From an uncultured Corynebacterium sp. (GTDB lineage Bacteria > Actinomycetota > Actinomycetes > Mycobacteriales > Mycobacteriaceae), in NCBI RefSeq assembly GCF_902489365.1, contig NZ_CABTZR010000013.1, positions 1 to 44,023 of the forward strand: DNA of 44,023 nt. Direction: 5' to 3'. Numbering within the stretch: the first letter of the stretch is position 1; every line of letters begins with the position of its first letter. Under the pieces are notes generated by a model. It made no database searches. It was not told where the DNA came from and saw only the letters and a program-made list of their open reading frames with translations. Position numbers and translations under genes: made by a program. Of this stretch, positions 1-9,034 are shown piece after piece.

Positions 1-1154
1 CCTCCGGCCACATGTGGAACGCCGACGACCAGGAGCAGGACACCCTGGCCGTCATCCCGGACTCCTCCTACGCAGGCGTCTACCAGGCCGTTATCGACGA
101 CTGCCGTGAGAACGGTGCCTTCGACCCGACCACCATGGGTACCGTCCCGAACGTCGGCCTCATGGCGCAGAAGGCTGAGGAGTACGGCTCCCACGACAAG
201 ACCTTCAAGATCCCGGCCGACGGCACCGTCCAGGTGGTTAACTCCGCAGGCGAGGTGCTGATCGAGCACGACGTCGAGGCCGGCGACATCTGGCGCGCCA
301 CCCAGACCAAGGACGCCCCGATCCAGGACTGGGTCAAGCTGGCCGTCAACCGTGCCCGCCTGTCCGGCATGAAGGCCATCTTCTGGCTCGATCCGGAGCG
401 CGGCCACGATGCCAACCTCATCGAGCTGGTCAAGAAGTACCTGCAGGATCACGATACCGAGGGCCTCGACATCTCCATCGAGGACCCGGTCACCGCGACC
501 AAGATCTCCGTCGAGCGCATCCGCAAGGGCGAGGACACCATCTCCGTGACCGGTAACGTCCTGCGTGACTACAACACCGACCTCTTCCCCATCCTCGAGC
601 TGGGCACCTCCGCGAAGATGCTCTCCGTGGTTCCGCTGATGGCTGGCGGCGGCCTGTTCGAGACCGGTGCCGGCGGCTCCGCCCCGAAGCACGTCCAGCA
701 GGTTCAGGAGGAGAACCACCTGCGCTGGGACTCCCTCGGTGAGTTCCTGGCTCTGGCTGAGTCCTTCCGCCACGAGCACAACACCAACGGCAACGCCAAG
801 GCTGGCGTGCTGGCCGCTGCACTGGACAAGGCCACCGAGACCCTGCTGGATGAGGGCAAGTCCCCGTCCCGCAAGGTGGGCGAGAACGACAACCGCGGCT
901 CCCACTTCTTCCTGACCCTTAACTGGGCCAAGGAGCTGGCTGCGCAGACTGACGACGCCGACCTGGCCGAGGCCTTCAAGCCGGTTGCTGAGGCCCTCGA
1001 GGCCAAGGCTGGCGAGATTGAGCAGGCGCTTCTCGACGTCCAGGGCTCCCCCGTCGACCTCGGCGGCTACTACGCCCCGAACGAGGAGAAGCTCAACCAG
1101 ACCATGCGCCCGGTTGCTGCCTTCAACGACATCATTGATGGCCTGAAGAAGTAA
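1..1154 (+). CDS. icd: NADP-dependent isocitrate dehydrogenase, monomeric type (3' part)
   Basis: Oxidative decarboxylation of isocitrate to 2-oxoglutarate with NADP+, a cytoplasmic step of the TCA cycle. The frame is open through the left edge (codons for S-G-H precede the first in-window Met), so only the C-terminal ~384 residues are present; the monomeric family is usually about 735-740 residues. Recognisable stretches are SSYAGVYQAVIDDCR, DWVKLAVNRARLSG, IFWLDPERGHDANL and GGLFETGAGGSAPKHVQQ, typical of the single-chain bacterial enzyme and unlike the homodimeric E. coli type. Codon use is strongly biased to C-ending codons, as in a highly expressed gene. A strong terminator follows at 1208. 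Identity is secure; the missing N-terminus cannot be assessed. Confidence 0.96.
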   Translation, partial: SGHMWNADDQEQDTLAVIPDSSYAGVYQAVIDDCRENGAFDPTTMGTVPNVGLMAQKAEEYGSHDKTFKIPADGTVQVVNSAGEVLIEHDVEAGDIWRATQTKDAPIQDWVKLAVNRARLSGMKAIFWLDPERGHDANLIELVKKYLQDHDTEGLDISIEDPVTATKISVERIRKGEDTISVTGNVLRDYNTDLFPILELGTSAKMLSVVPLMAGGGLFETGAGGSAPKHVQQVQEENHLRWDSLGEFLALAESFRHEHNTNGNAKAGVLAAALDKATETLLDEGKSPSRKVGENDNRGSHFFLTLNWAKELAAQTDDADLAEAFKPVAEALEAKAGEIEQALLDVQGSPVDLGGYYAPNEEKLNQTMRPVAAFNDIIDGLKK

Positions 1155-1207
1155 TTCTGTGCTTCTTCCCTAGCCCCGGAGTCTTAGACTAAGGCTAGGC
1201 CACCGCA

Positions 1208-1246
1208 AAGGCTCGATCCACGATGAGTGGGTCGAGCCTTTTCTTG
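1208..1246 (+). terminator. Intrinsic terminator of icd
   Basis: A 13-bp stem (AAAGGCTCGATCC, 1208-1220, against GGGTCGAGCCTTT, 1230-1242, one G-T wobble) with a 9-nt loop is followed by a T-rich run. It lies 54 nt after the icd stop and is the cleanest Rho-independent terminator in the window. Confidence 0.9.
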
Positions 1247-1545
1247 CTTCATTAACCACAAACAGGCCTGAAACAGTACTCAGCGACGCTATTTATACCC
1301 GTTGATCTGCGAAGACTTTTTCTTGACTGTTTCTTGCTTCTCGCGCCTTATCTCGCGGGGCTTTCATCCTTTTCACACCGAGGACCCTAGTTAGTTAAAA
1401 AGTTTTTCAATACTTGGGAACCGAGAAACCATCACCTCCGACTAGTAGTGCAGTTGATATCAGCACCTGTCCATCGTCCCTCCTGAACGCCCCGCGAACG
1501 TTCAGAATGGGCACTTACCCATAGACCCTGAAAAGAGCACTACCT
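1247..1545 (+). promoter_or_regulatory. Upstream region of the PepSY membrane protein, with an inverted repeat
   Basis: About 300 bases without a gene. They include an inverted repeat CTGAACG (1483-1489) / CGTTCAG (1499-1505) with a 9-nt spacer and an inner GAACGTTC palindrome, then a second short one, ATGGG-cactta-CCCAT (1507-1522). A TTGACT (1323-1328) could be a -35 element, but I could not pair it convincingly with a -10. The repeats may be an operator for the downstream gene; the regulator is unknown. No ORF or RNA gene is visible. Confidence 0.4.
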
Positions 1546-2916
1546 ATGAGTCGGACGGCTCTGCGATCTTTCATTCAGCGCATTCACTTTTATGGCGGTA
1601 TGTTCGTCGGCCCCTTCATCCTCGTTGCGGCATTGACTGGCTGCCTCTATGCCGTGGCACCCACCCTGGAGAAGGTGGTGTACCGCGACGTCATAACCGT
1701 TCCGGCGGTCGAGCACCCCGTGAGCTTGGAAGAGCAAATCCAGGCTGCACAGCACGAGCACCCAGACATGCCCGTGTCCCAGGTCTGGCCGGCAACCAGC
1801 CCCACGGATTCCACGCGCGTGCTGGTCTCCGATGACAGCATCGACGAAAGCCTCCAGCGCACCGTCTTCATCAACCCCGCCAACGCCGAGGTCATCGGGG
1901 ACTACCCCACCTATTCCGGCCTGGGTGAGATGCCGCTGCGCCGCTGGATTTCCTCCCTGCACGAAAGCTTCCATTTGGGCAAGGTCGGTGAGCTTTACTC
2001 AGAGCTGGCGGCTTCGTGGTTGTGGGTCATGGCCTGCGGTGGCCTGTACATGTGGTGGATTCGCCGTCGTCCGAAGAACAAGGCAACCGCGAACGCCGCT
2101 CAGCAGCCCAAGCGCTCTGCCCGCTGGAAGGCCACCCGCCTGCACTCCACCATCGGAGCCTGGATCTTCATCGGCCTGCTTGGACTGTCGGCCACCGGCA
2201 TCACCTGGTCGGGACTGGCCGGCGGGAACGTCGATTCCCTGGTGGAGCGCATGCATTGGAAGGCCACCCCCATCGAAACTGCCCTTCCCGGCACCACCGC
2301 CGAAACGCATGAGTACACCGGACATGAAGGGCACGAAGGACATGGCAGCCACATAAGCGGGGCGTCGGAAAGCGCCAGCGTAGCTACCGAGGCCGAACGC
2401 GTCCTCGCCACCGGCCGCGCCGAGGGGCTGACTGGACCGCTGCGCCTGTACCCGCCGGAGGACGCCCACTCCGCCTGGCAGGTCAGCGAACGCTGGGTGG
2501 AATGGCGCACCACCTCCGATGCAACTTCGGTAGATGGCGCCACCGGCGACGTCATCGACCGCCAGCCTTTCTCCAGCCTGCCGCTGTTTAGCAAGCTCAG
2601 CAGCTGGGGCATCTACCTGCACATGGGCATCATGTTCGGGCTGCCGCTGCAGATTGCGCTCCTCGCACTGGGCCTCGCCACCGCCGCTCTCGTAGCGCTG
2701 GGGTACTACATGTGGTGGAAGCGCCGCCCACGCTTCCTCCCGACCGCCCACTTCTCCTGGGCCACCACAGGACTGGGTGCGCTCTTCGCCGCCACCGTCG
2801 GCGTCTTCCTGCCGCTCTTAGGAATCACCTTGGCGGCGTTCCTAGTTCTCGATGTCATCCTCATTCACCGCAATCGCGCGCCACGTCAGACGAATCTAGT
2901 GAAAGCCATCACATAG
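1546..2916 (+). CDS. PepSY-associated TM helix protein with His-rich loop
   Basis: A 456-residue membrane protein of the PepSY_TM family. The N-terminal helix (about residues 17-39) and the SLHESFHLGKVGE stretch before a second helix (152-170) are characteristic; further helices lie near 199-222, 360-385 and 403-440. Families like this occur beside iron or copper transport genes and in siderophore-reductase-like proteins. Residues 255-269 hold five His (255, 260, 263, 266, 269) in a Gly/Glu/His segment of an extracytoplasmic loop, which suggests metal binding; that is inference. The gene stands alone after a 390-nt spacer. The ATG is preceded by only a weak GAAAAGAG. The transported or reduced substrate cannot be told from sequence. 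Confidence 0.85.
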   Translation: MSRTALRSFIQRIHFYGGMFVGPFILVAALTGCLYAVAPTLEKVVYRDVITVPAVEHPVSLEEQIQAAQHEHPDMPVSQVWPATSPTDSTRVLVSDDSIDESLQRTVFINPANAEVIGDYPTYSGLGEMPLRRWISSLHESFHLGKVGELYSELAASWLWVMACGGLYMWWIRRRPKNKATANAAQQPKRSARWKATRLHSTIGAWIFIGLLGLSATGITWSGLAGGNVDSLVERMHWKATPIETALPGTTAETHEYTGHEGHEGHGSHISGASESASVATEAERVLATGRAEGLTGPLRLYPPEDAHSAWQVSERWVEWRTTSDATSVDGATGDVIDRQPFSSLPLFSKLSSWGIYLHMGIMFGLPLQIALLALGLATAALVALGYYMWWKRRPRFLPTAHFSWATTGLGALFAATVGVFLPLLGITLAAFLVLDVILIHRNRAPRQTNLVKAIT

Positions 2917-2946
2917 GGCGGAGCTTATTAGGTACGGTAGTTTCTT

Positions 2947-4980
2947 ATGACTAACCCACTTCTGACACCCTCCACGCTGCCCTACCAGCTCCCTCCGTTT
3001 GCGGAGATCAAGGTAGAGCACTACCGCCCCGCCTTCGACGAAGCACTCGCGCTTCACGACGCCGAAATCGCCTCCATCACCGACAACCCCGCCGCCCCCA
3101 CGTGGGAGAACACCGTGGAGGCGCTCGAGCGCTCCGGCCAGGACCTTGACCGCGTCATGGCGGTCTTTGGCAACCTCTCCGGCACGGATGTCACCGAGGA
3201 GATGGAGGAGATCGCCGCCGACATCTACCCGCGCCTGTCCGCGCACTACGACGCGATGTACCAGAACGAGGTGCTCTACGCGCGCATCAAGGAGGCCACC
3301 CCGCCTGCCGACGACGCGGAAGGCCAGCGCCTCCACGACCACCTCCTGCGCACCTTTGCTCGCAAGGGCGCCGACCTCGACGCGGCCGGCAAGGCCCGCC
3401 TCTCCGAGATCAACCAGCGCCTCTCTGCGCTCTCTGAAGAATTCGGCCGCAACCTCATGGCATCTACCCGCGAGCGCGCAGTCTCTTTCACCGAAGAGGA
3501 ACTCGAGGGTCTGCCCGCCGAGCGCATCGCCTCCGCCAAGGCCGATGCCGAAGCATTGGGCCGCGAGGGCTTCGTCATCCCGCTAGAGCTGCCGACCGTG
3601 CAATCGGAGCTGAGTCGTCTGGCGCGGGAGGATGCGAGGGGGAGGTTGTATGGGGCGTCGGCAAGCAGGGGCTCCGAAAACAACATCCCGGGGCTCATCG
3701 AGGCCGTCCAGCTGCGCGCCGAGCGTGCCGAGCTTCTGGGATACGCCACGCATGCCGACTACGTCATCGCCGAGGAAACCGCCGCGACTGCCGACGCCGC
3801 CCGCACCATGCTCTTCGACCTCGCCCCCGCCGCCGCGGCCAACGCCGAAGGCGAGCAGAAGCTCCTCGCGGAGGAAGCAACGCTCAACGGCCAAGGTTTT
3901 AGCGCCGCCGACTGGCCTTATTGGGAATCCAAGGTCCGCGCCCGCGACTTCTCCCTCGATGAGGAAGAACTGCGCAAGTACTTCCCGCTGGACCAGGTCC
4001 TAGAGAAGGGCGTCTTCGCCGCCGCCGAGCGCCTCTACGGCATCACCGTTATCCCGCGCGATGACCTCGAGGGCTACGCGGAGGGGGTTCGTATCTGGGA
4101 GGTGATTGACGGAGACGTCAATCACGGGGACAAAGGAATCGGTCTTCTCCTTACCGACTACTTCGGGCGCCCCACCAAGCGCGGCGGCGCATGGATGAGC
4201 GAGTTCGTGGGGCAGTCCCGGCTGCTGGAGCGCAAGCCGGTCATCGTCAACGTCATGGGCATCACCAAGCCCGCCGACGGCTCGCAGCCGCTGCTGAGCA
4301 TGGACGAGGTCCGCACCGTCTTCCACGAATTCGGCCACGCCCTGCACGGCCTGCTTTCCGACGTCCGCTACCCCACCTTCGCCGGCACCAACGTACCGCG
4401 CGATTGGGTGGAATTCCCCTCACAGATCAACGAGAACTGGGCGCTCGATAGGTCTCTAGTCAAGGAGTATGCGCACCACGTCGACACCGGCGAGCCAATC
4501 CCCGACGAGCTTCTCGACGCCATCACTGCCGCCTCCGAGTTCGGCCAGGGATTCGCCACCTCGGAGTATCTGGGGGCGTCGATTATCGATCTCGCGTGGC
4601 ATTCCTTGAGTGCTGCCGAGGCCGCCAAGCTGGAGACTACTCCGGAGGCCGTCGCCGAGTTTGAGGCCGAGGCCCTGCGCGCGGCCGGGCTGGACAACGA
4701 ACTCATTGCGCCGCGCTATCGCTCAACCTACTTCAATCACATCTTCGCCGGTGGCTACTCCGCGGGCTACTACTCCTACCTGTGGGCCGAGGCCCTCGAT
4801 GCCGATGGTTTCGAGTGGTTCAAGGAGCAGAGCGACCTTCGCGAGGCCGGCCAAAAGTTCCGCGACGTGATCCTGTCGAAGGGCGCGTCCCGCGACTTCA
4901 CGGAGGCCTACCGCGAGTTCCGCGGCCGCGACAAGGACGTTGCGCCGCTGCTCAAGCGCCGCGGCCTCGCCGGCGCCTAG
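2947..4980 (+). CDS. M3 family zinc metallopeptidase (oligopeptidase A / peptidyl-dipeptidase type)
   Basis: A 677-residue cytoplasmic oligopeptidase of the thimet-oligopeptidase (M3) family. The zinc site is complete: HEFGH at residues 460-464 and a third ligand, Glu489, in DWVEFPSQ, 25 residues after the second His as in characterised members. The conserved C-terminal stretch FNHIFAGGYSAGYYSYLWAE carries the Tyr/His substrate-binding region. Such enzymes degrade short peptides from proteolysis. No signal peptide is present. TACGGT (2933-2938) ends 8 nt before the ATG with no ribosome-binding site, so a leaderless transcript is likely. Codons near 3620-3670 (AGG, GGG, TTG, TAT) are atypical for the gene. 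PrlC and Dcp subtypes cannot be separated here. Confidence 0.93.
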   Translation: MTNPLLTPSTLPYQLPPFAEIKVEHYRPAFDEALALHDAEIASITDNPAAPTWENTVEALERSGQDLDRVMAVFGNLSGTDVTEEMEEIAADIYPRLSAHYDAMYQNEVLYARIKEATPPADDAEGQRLHDHLLRTFARKGADLDAAGKARLSEINQRLSALSEEFGRNLMASTRERAVSFTEEELEGLPAERIASAKADAEALGREGFVIPLELPTVQSELSRLAREDARGRLYGASASRGSENNIPGLIEAVQLRAERAELLGYATHADYVIAEETAATADAARTMLFDLAPAAAANAEGEQKLLAEEATLNGQGFSAADWPYWESKVRARDFSLDEEELRKYFPLDQVLEKGVFAAAERLYGITVIPRDDLEGYAEGVRIWEVIDGDVNHGDKGIGLLLTDYFGRPTKRGGAWMSEFVGQSRLLERKPVIVNVMGITKPADGSQPLLSMDEVRTVFHEFGHALHGLLSDVRYPTFAGTNVPRDWVEFPSQINENWALDRSLVKEYAHHVDTGEPIPDELLDAITAASEFGQGFATSEYLGASIIDLAWHSLSAAEAAKLETTPEAVAEFEAEALRAAGLDNELIAPRYRSTYFNHIFAGGYSAGYYSYLWAEALDADGFEWFKEQSDLREAGQKFRDVILSKGASRDFTEAYREFRGRDKDVAPLLKRRGLAGA

Positions 4981-5062
4981 TGCCGACTAGTTATCCACAG
5001 ATTTCGTCGGATGGCTAGTCCGGCGCTTGGCGGCAGGGTGGGGTGCTTTTAGGCTGCGGGGT

Positions 5063-6091
5063 ATGAGATTGCAGACATACTTCGCCGCACTCGGCCGCGC
5101 CATTGACCTGGTGGCCGAGTGCGCGGGCCTGTCTGAATCTGACTTGGTGTCCCTTGGCGCCACGCCTGCCGACGCCACCGTGTTCCTCTCCCTCCACCAC
5201 ACCTACTTCGGGCAAACATCCTCGACGAAGAAGCAGCGCACGGCGGTCGAAGCCGCGCGCCGCCGCGGGCACGGGCTGGTGACCTTGCAGCTTATCGAGC
5301 ACTTCGTGGCCAAAGTCCGGGACCACAACAAAGCGTGGGATTTGCGCGTAGAGCTGTGCCAGACCAGCGCGGAGCTGGTGGAAAAGGTAGCGCGCAAGAG
5401 ACTGCGTCAGATGCGCAAGCCCCGCACGTATGCCGAGCGCGCCAAGCTCACCCAGCACGGCAATGGCCTGGCCACGCTCACCGTGACGGCGGACTCGCTC
5501 CAGCTGACCGGCGTATTCGAGGGCATCGACCAGGAACGCCCCGGCGAGAGTTTCTTGGAGAATCTGGACGGCGGTGGCGTCAAGACTGAGGTTGCCACCA
5601 TGGCGGTCCTGCAGCTCGATGACTATGCCGAGCTACTCAAGGGCAATACCGACAAGGACGGCGAAGAGTTCATCGTCCGCACCACCAGTGGCGCGACGAT
5701 GACCGGCTCGCAGCTGGTGGAGCGTGCTTTACTGGACAAGGGGATTATCGTGGCGGTCAGTCGCGAGCACGGTCCGCTCGATGTCTTCCGCTTCCAGCGC
5801 TTCGCCACCGCCAAACAGCGCCTCGCCTTGGCTGCGGAGAATCCTTGCTGTGCGTGGGAGGGCTGCAAGGTTCCTTTTGAGAAGTGCCAGATCCACCACA
5901 TCAAGGCCTGGGCACGGGGTGGGCCCACCAACATCCTCAATCTGGTACCACTGTGCCCGTACCACAACGGGGTCAACGACGACGACCCCGACGCCCCGCC
6001 CTCACGCGGCCACATGGATCGCATCGGCGGGCGGGTGGCATGGATTCCGCCATACGACGCCGCACCAGTCTTCACCAGCGCTTTCAATTAG
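5063..6091 (+). CDS. HNH endonuclease domain protein (copy 1)
   Basis: A 342-residue protein ending in an HNH nuclease fold: CAWEGC...CQIHH (His278-His279)...NLVPLCPYHN, the usual ββα-metal arrangement with a Cys2/Cys-His zinc knuckle. The N-terminal 230 residues are a helical domain shared with the second HNH protein at 39789, so the two are paralogs. The family resembles the HNH proteins common in actinobacterial genomes (13E12/DUF222-like), whose role is not established. I chose ATG 5063 over the upstream TTG at 5027 because TAGGCT (5050-5055) ends 7 nt before it, fitting leaderless expression; copy 2 has nearly the same arrangement. Nuclease activity is inferred from the motif. Confidence 0.85.
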   Translation: MRLQTYFAALGRAIDLVAECAGLSESDLVSLGATPADATVFLSLHHTYFGQTSSTKKQRTAVEAARRRGHGLVTLQLIEHFVAKVRDHNKAWDLRVELCQTSAELVEKVARKRLRQMRKPRTYAERAKLTQHGNGLATLTVTADSLQLTGVFEGIDQERPGESFLENLDGGGVKTEVATMAVLQLDDYAELLKGNTDKDGEEFIVRTTSGATMTGSQLVERALLDKGIIVAVSREHGPLDVFRFQRFATAKQRLALAAENPCCAWEGCKVPFEKCQIHHIKAWARGGPTNILNLVPLCPYHNGVNDDDPDAPPSRGHMDRIGGRVAWIPPYDAAPVFTSAFN

Positions 6092-6174
6092 CCAGCCTTC
6101 AACTAACCACCGCGCCCCTTGGCAGGACTCATCTTGGCAGCCTAAAGCCGGTCAGGGTGCATGATTGTCCCGAA

Positions 6175-6202
6175 CCCCGTAGGAAACCACCTCCTCGCGG
6201 GG
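6175..6202. terminator. Hairpin between the HNH gene and ppc (possible shared terminator)
   Basis: CCCCG-T-AGGA (6175-6184) can pair with TCCT-CG-CGGGG (6192-6202) around a 7-nt loop. It sits in the 143-nt space between two convergent genes, where a terminator is expected, but no T-tract follows on either strand. Confidence 0.35.
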
Positions 6203-6234
6203 CATTCGGCGTGCGGGTCGGTTGGCCGTGGGTT

Positions 6235-8943
6235 CTAGCCGGCGTTGCGCAGCGCGGTGGCTAACCCGTTCATCGTGACCTGGATGGTCTTCGACACTAG
6301 GAACTGATCGTCGCCGCGACGGTAGCGCCGCAGCAACTCCAACTGGACGGCGTTGAGCGGGAGCAGGTAAGGATAGCGCCGCTTAAGCGAACGCGCCTGG
6401 CGCTGATTCTCGCTCACCAGATCCGCGTTACCAGTGACCTTGAGGTAGACCTCGCGGGTGCGCTCAAACTCCTCGGAAATCAGGCTGAAGATACGGTCCG
6501 CGGTCTCCTTGTCGTCGACCAAGTTGGCATACAGGCGTGCTAGCTGCATCTCCGCCTTCGCCATGACCTGCGCCATGTTGGCGAACACGGAGCGGAAGAA
6601 GGGCCACGTACGGTACAGCTCGCGCAGCTCTTCCCAGCGCTTCTCCACCTCTCCATCGCCGCTATTTACTTCTTCTTCGCTGGCCGGTCCTACTCCACAT
6701 GCACCTCCGGAGGATTTCTGTACCCACGCCGTCACCGCGCTGCCCACGCCGAACCAGCCCGGAATGTTGGTGCGGGACTGTGACCACGACAGCACCCAGG
6801 GGATCGCACGCAAATCCGTAATCGCGGTGGTCTGCTTGCGCGAGGTCGGGCGTGAGCCCAGGTTAAGCTCGCCAATCTCGTGCAGCGGGGTGGACTGGGT
6901 GAAGTAGGTGATGAACCCGGGGTCGTCGACAAGCTGGCGGTAGGCCACGCCACTGAGCGCCGCCAGCTCGCGCATGATGTCGTAGGCGAGCTCGGGATCC
7001 GCAATCGGCTCGGTATCCAACAACGATGCTTCCAACGCACCGGAAACGAAGGCCTCCAAGTGGCGGCGCGCGGTTTCCGGAGCTCCATACTTCGCAGAAA
7101 TCACCTCTCCTTGCTCGGTGATGCGCACCGAACCCGACACCGCACCTTTCGGCTGAGCCAAAATCGCATCATACGTCGGACCACCGCCGCGGCCCACCGC
7201 ACCACCGCGGCCATGCGCCAGCCGCAACTCCACGCCGTGGCGCGCGCAGAGCTCAACGAGGGCCAGTTCGGCGTCGTACAGCGCCCAGTTCGCCTGCAGG
7301 TAACCACCGTCCTTATTAGAATCCGAGTACCCCAACATCACCTCTTGAATATCCCCGCGCGAGCGCAGATGCTCGCGGTAGACGGGCACCTGCCAGAGCT
7401 TCTCCAGAATGCCGGCCCCCGCCTTCAGATCCTCGATGGTCTCAAAGAGCGGCACTACATCCACCTGGCTCAGGCCCACCTCCTTGAGCAAGACCATCGG
7501 CTCCAGAATGTCGGAGACCGTTCCCGTCATAGAAATAATGCAGTGCGACACCGACTCCGGCCCAAAGTCCCGCACAGCGCGCGCCGCCGCACGGAAGATG
7601 CCCAATTCCTTCGCGGTATCCTCGCTGAATTCCTTCTCAGTACCCGGGAAGAGCAGCGGCCGATTGGTCTGCAGCTCGCGCACGAGCAGCGCAACCTTCT
7701 CCTCCTCCCCCAGCGCGCGGTACTCCGGGGTGATGGTAGCCGCGGCGAAAATCTCGGTGAGGACGTTCTCGAAGGACTCCGAGTTCTGGCGCATGTCCAG
7801 CGTCGAAAGGTGGAATCCAAACGTGGTCACCGCCGAGCGCAATCGAGCCAAGCGGTCATCGGCGATGATGTCGTCATTGAACTGGCGCAGCGAACGGTCG
7901 ATCACGTCCAGGTCCCGCTTGAGCTCTTCCGGCGACGCATATGCGCTTGGCGACGTCTCCCCCTCCAACCTCGCCAGCACCTTCTTCCGGATGCCGAAGA
8001 TGGCCCGGCGGTAGGGCTCGTCGACGCGGGATTTTTCGTCGTTGCGGGAGGCGTCGGCAAGCGCGCCCAGCTCTTTGGAGCTGGAGGAATAGCGATCCGA
8101 CAGGGAGAGCTCGCGTTCCAGCTCACCGAGTTCGTCGGCGTAGTACTGCAGCACCGTCGCCGCGGCCTTGCGGGTGGCATAGGTCAGGGTGTGCTCGTCG
8201 ACGTACGGGTTGCCGTCATGGTCGCCGCCAATCCAGGAGCCAGGGCGGACGACGGGGGAATCGGGAAGCTGCTGACCAAAGGTCTCGCGCATGGCGTGGC
8301 GGATGGCGCGGTTGAGGGCGGGGACCTGGTCGAGCAGCGAGAGTTTGTAGTAGCGCAGGCCGACATCGATCTCGTCTTCGAGGGTGGGGCGGGCGATGCG
8401 GATCAGCGCTGTCTGCCACAGCAGCGTCATGCGCAGGTACATTTCCTTCTCGATTGCCGCCATGTCGCCGCCGCGGTGCGCTTCCTTAAGGAGAGTCTTG
8501 ATGCGGGTCTGTGTATCAAAGACAGTGCGGCGGCGGGTTTCGGTGGGGTGCGCGGTGAGAACGGGGGCGACGTGAGCACCGCGGATGACGGAGGAGGCGT
8601 CGGTTGGTGTGACGCCTTCTTCCTTGAGCTTGGCGAAGGTCTTGCGCAGGGAAACCGGCGCCTCGACGGACTCGTCATCCAGATCCTCTACGAGGTTAGC
8701 GATGAGCGCGAAATAGCTGAATGCGCGGGCCACGAGGTTGACCTTGGTGATGTCGAGATCGCGGAAGATGGCGACGAGGTCCTCTGGCTTGGCATCGCCG
8801 TGCGCCACGTCGAAGGCCATGCGGCGGGTCGATTCGACGAGCTCGAAGACGTCTTCGCCTTCCTGCTGCGCGATGACCCGGCCGAGCACCCGGCCGAGGA
8901 AGCGGATGTCTTCGCGGACTTGTTCTGGGGCGGGTGTGCTCAC
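6235..8943 (-). CDS. ppc: Phosphoenolpyruvate carboxylase
   Basis: Carboxylates PEP with bicarbonate to oxaloacetate, the main anaplerotic reaction of corynebacteria. At 902 residues it has the family's usual length. Visible motifs are VLTAHPTETRRRT with the catalytic His132, GSWIGGDHDGNPYV, LGYSDSNKDGGYLQANW, LAHGRGGAVGRGGGPTY with the mobile-loop arginines, and a C-terminus close to the family's QxTxNGxxxxxRNxG ending. The start is a GTG with AAAGG about 10 nt upstream, so unlike many neighbours this gene appears to be leadered. It is transcribed alone, convergent with the HNH gene and upstream of pdxT on the same strand after 91 nt. It contains three copies of the repeated CGTCGNNAAGC word. 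Confidence 0.97.
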   Translation of the reverse strand: MSTPAPEQVREDIRFLGRVLGRVIAQQEGEDVFELVESTRRMAFDVAHGDAKPEDLVAIFRDLDITKVNLVARAFSYFALIANLVEDLDDESVEAPVSLRKTFAKLKEEGVTPTDASSVIRGAHVAPVLTAHPTETRRRTVFDTQTRIKTLLKEAHRGGDMAAIEKEMYLRMTLLWQTALIRIARPTLEDEIDVGLRYYKLSLLDQVPALNRAIRHAMRETFGQQLPDSPVVRPGSWIGGDHDGNPYVDEHTLTYATRKAAATVLQYYADELGELERELSLSDRYSSSSKELGALADASRNDEKSRVDEPYRRAIFGIRKKVLARLEGETSPSAYASPEELKRDLDVIDRSLRQFNDDIIADDRLARLRSAVTTFGFHLSTLDMRQNSESFENVLTEIFAAATITPEYRALGEEEKVALLVRELQTNRPLLFPGTEKEFSEDTAKELGIFRAAARAVRDFGPESVSHCIISMTGTVSDILEPMVLLKEVGLSQVDVVPLFETIEDLKAGAGILEKLWQVPVYREHLRSRGDIQEVMLGYSDSNKDGGYLQANWALYDAELALVELCARHGVELRLAHGRGGAVGRGGGPTYDAILAQPKGAVSGSVRITEQGEVISAKYGAPETARRHLEAFVSGALEASLLDTEPIADPELAYDIMRELAALSGVAYRQLVDDPGFITYFTQSTPLHEIGELNLGSRPTSRKQTTAITDLRAIPWVLSWSQSRTNIPGWFGVGSAVTAWVQKSSGGACGVGPASEEEVNSGDGEVEKRWEELRELYRTWPFFRSVFANMAQVMAKAEMQLARLYANLVDDKETADRIFSLISEEFERTREVYLKVTGNADLVSENQRQARSLKRRYPYLLPLNAVQLELLRRYRRGDDQFLVSKTIQVTMNGLATALRNAG

Positions 8944-9034
8944 GACGAGGAGCCTTTCTGGGCGTGATGTGTTCAGCTAGCACATCTCAATGTATCCCAG
9001 ATCACTATTGGGCGATAGTTATTTTCCGAAAGAG

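Noticed and set aside
1183..1201. TTAGACTAAGGCTAGGCCA downstream of icd as a DtxR or McbR site
   Set aside because: It lies before the icd terminator, not before a gene start, and matches neither motif beyond half a site.
2927..2945. TTAGGTA upstream of the M3 peptidase as an iron box
   Set aside because: Only the left half matches the DtxR consensus; about 9-10 of 19 positions fit, and a peptidase is not an expected target.
6880..8967. A 695-codon open frame on the plus strand opposite ppc
   Set aside because: It is the antisense shadow of the highly codon-biased ppc gene, has no recognisable protein features and would overlap ppc almost completely.
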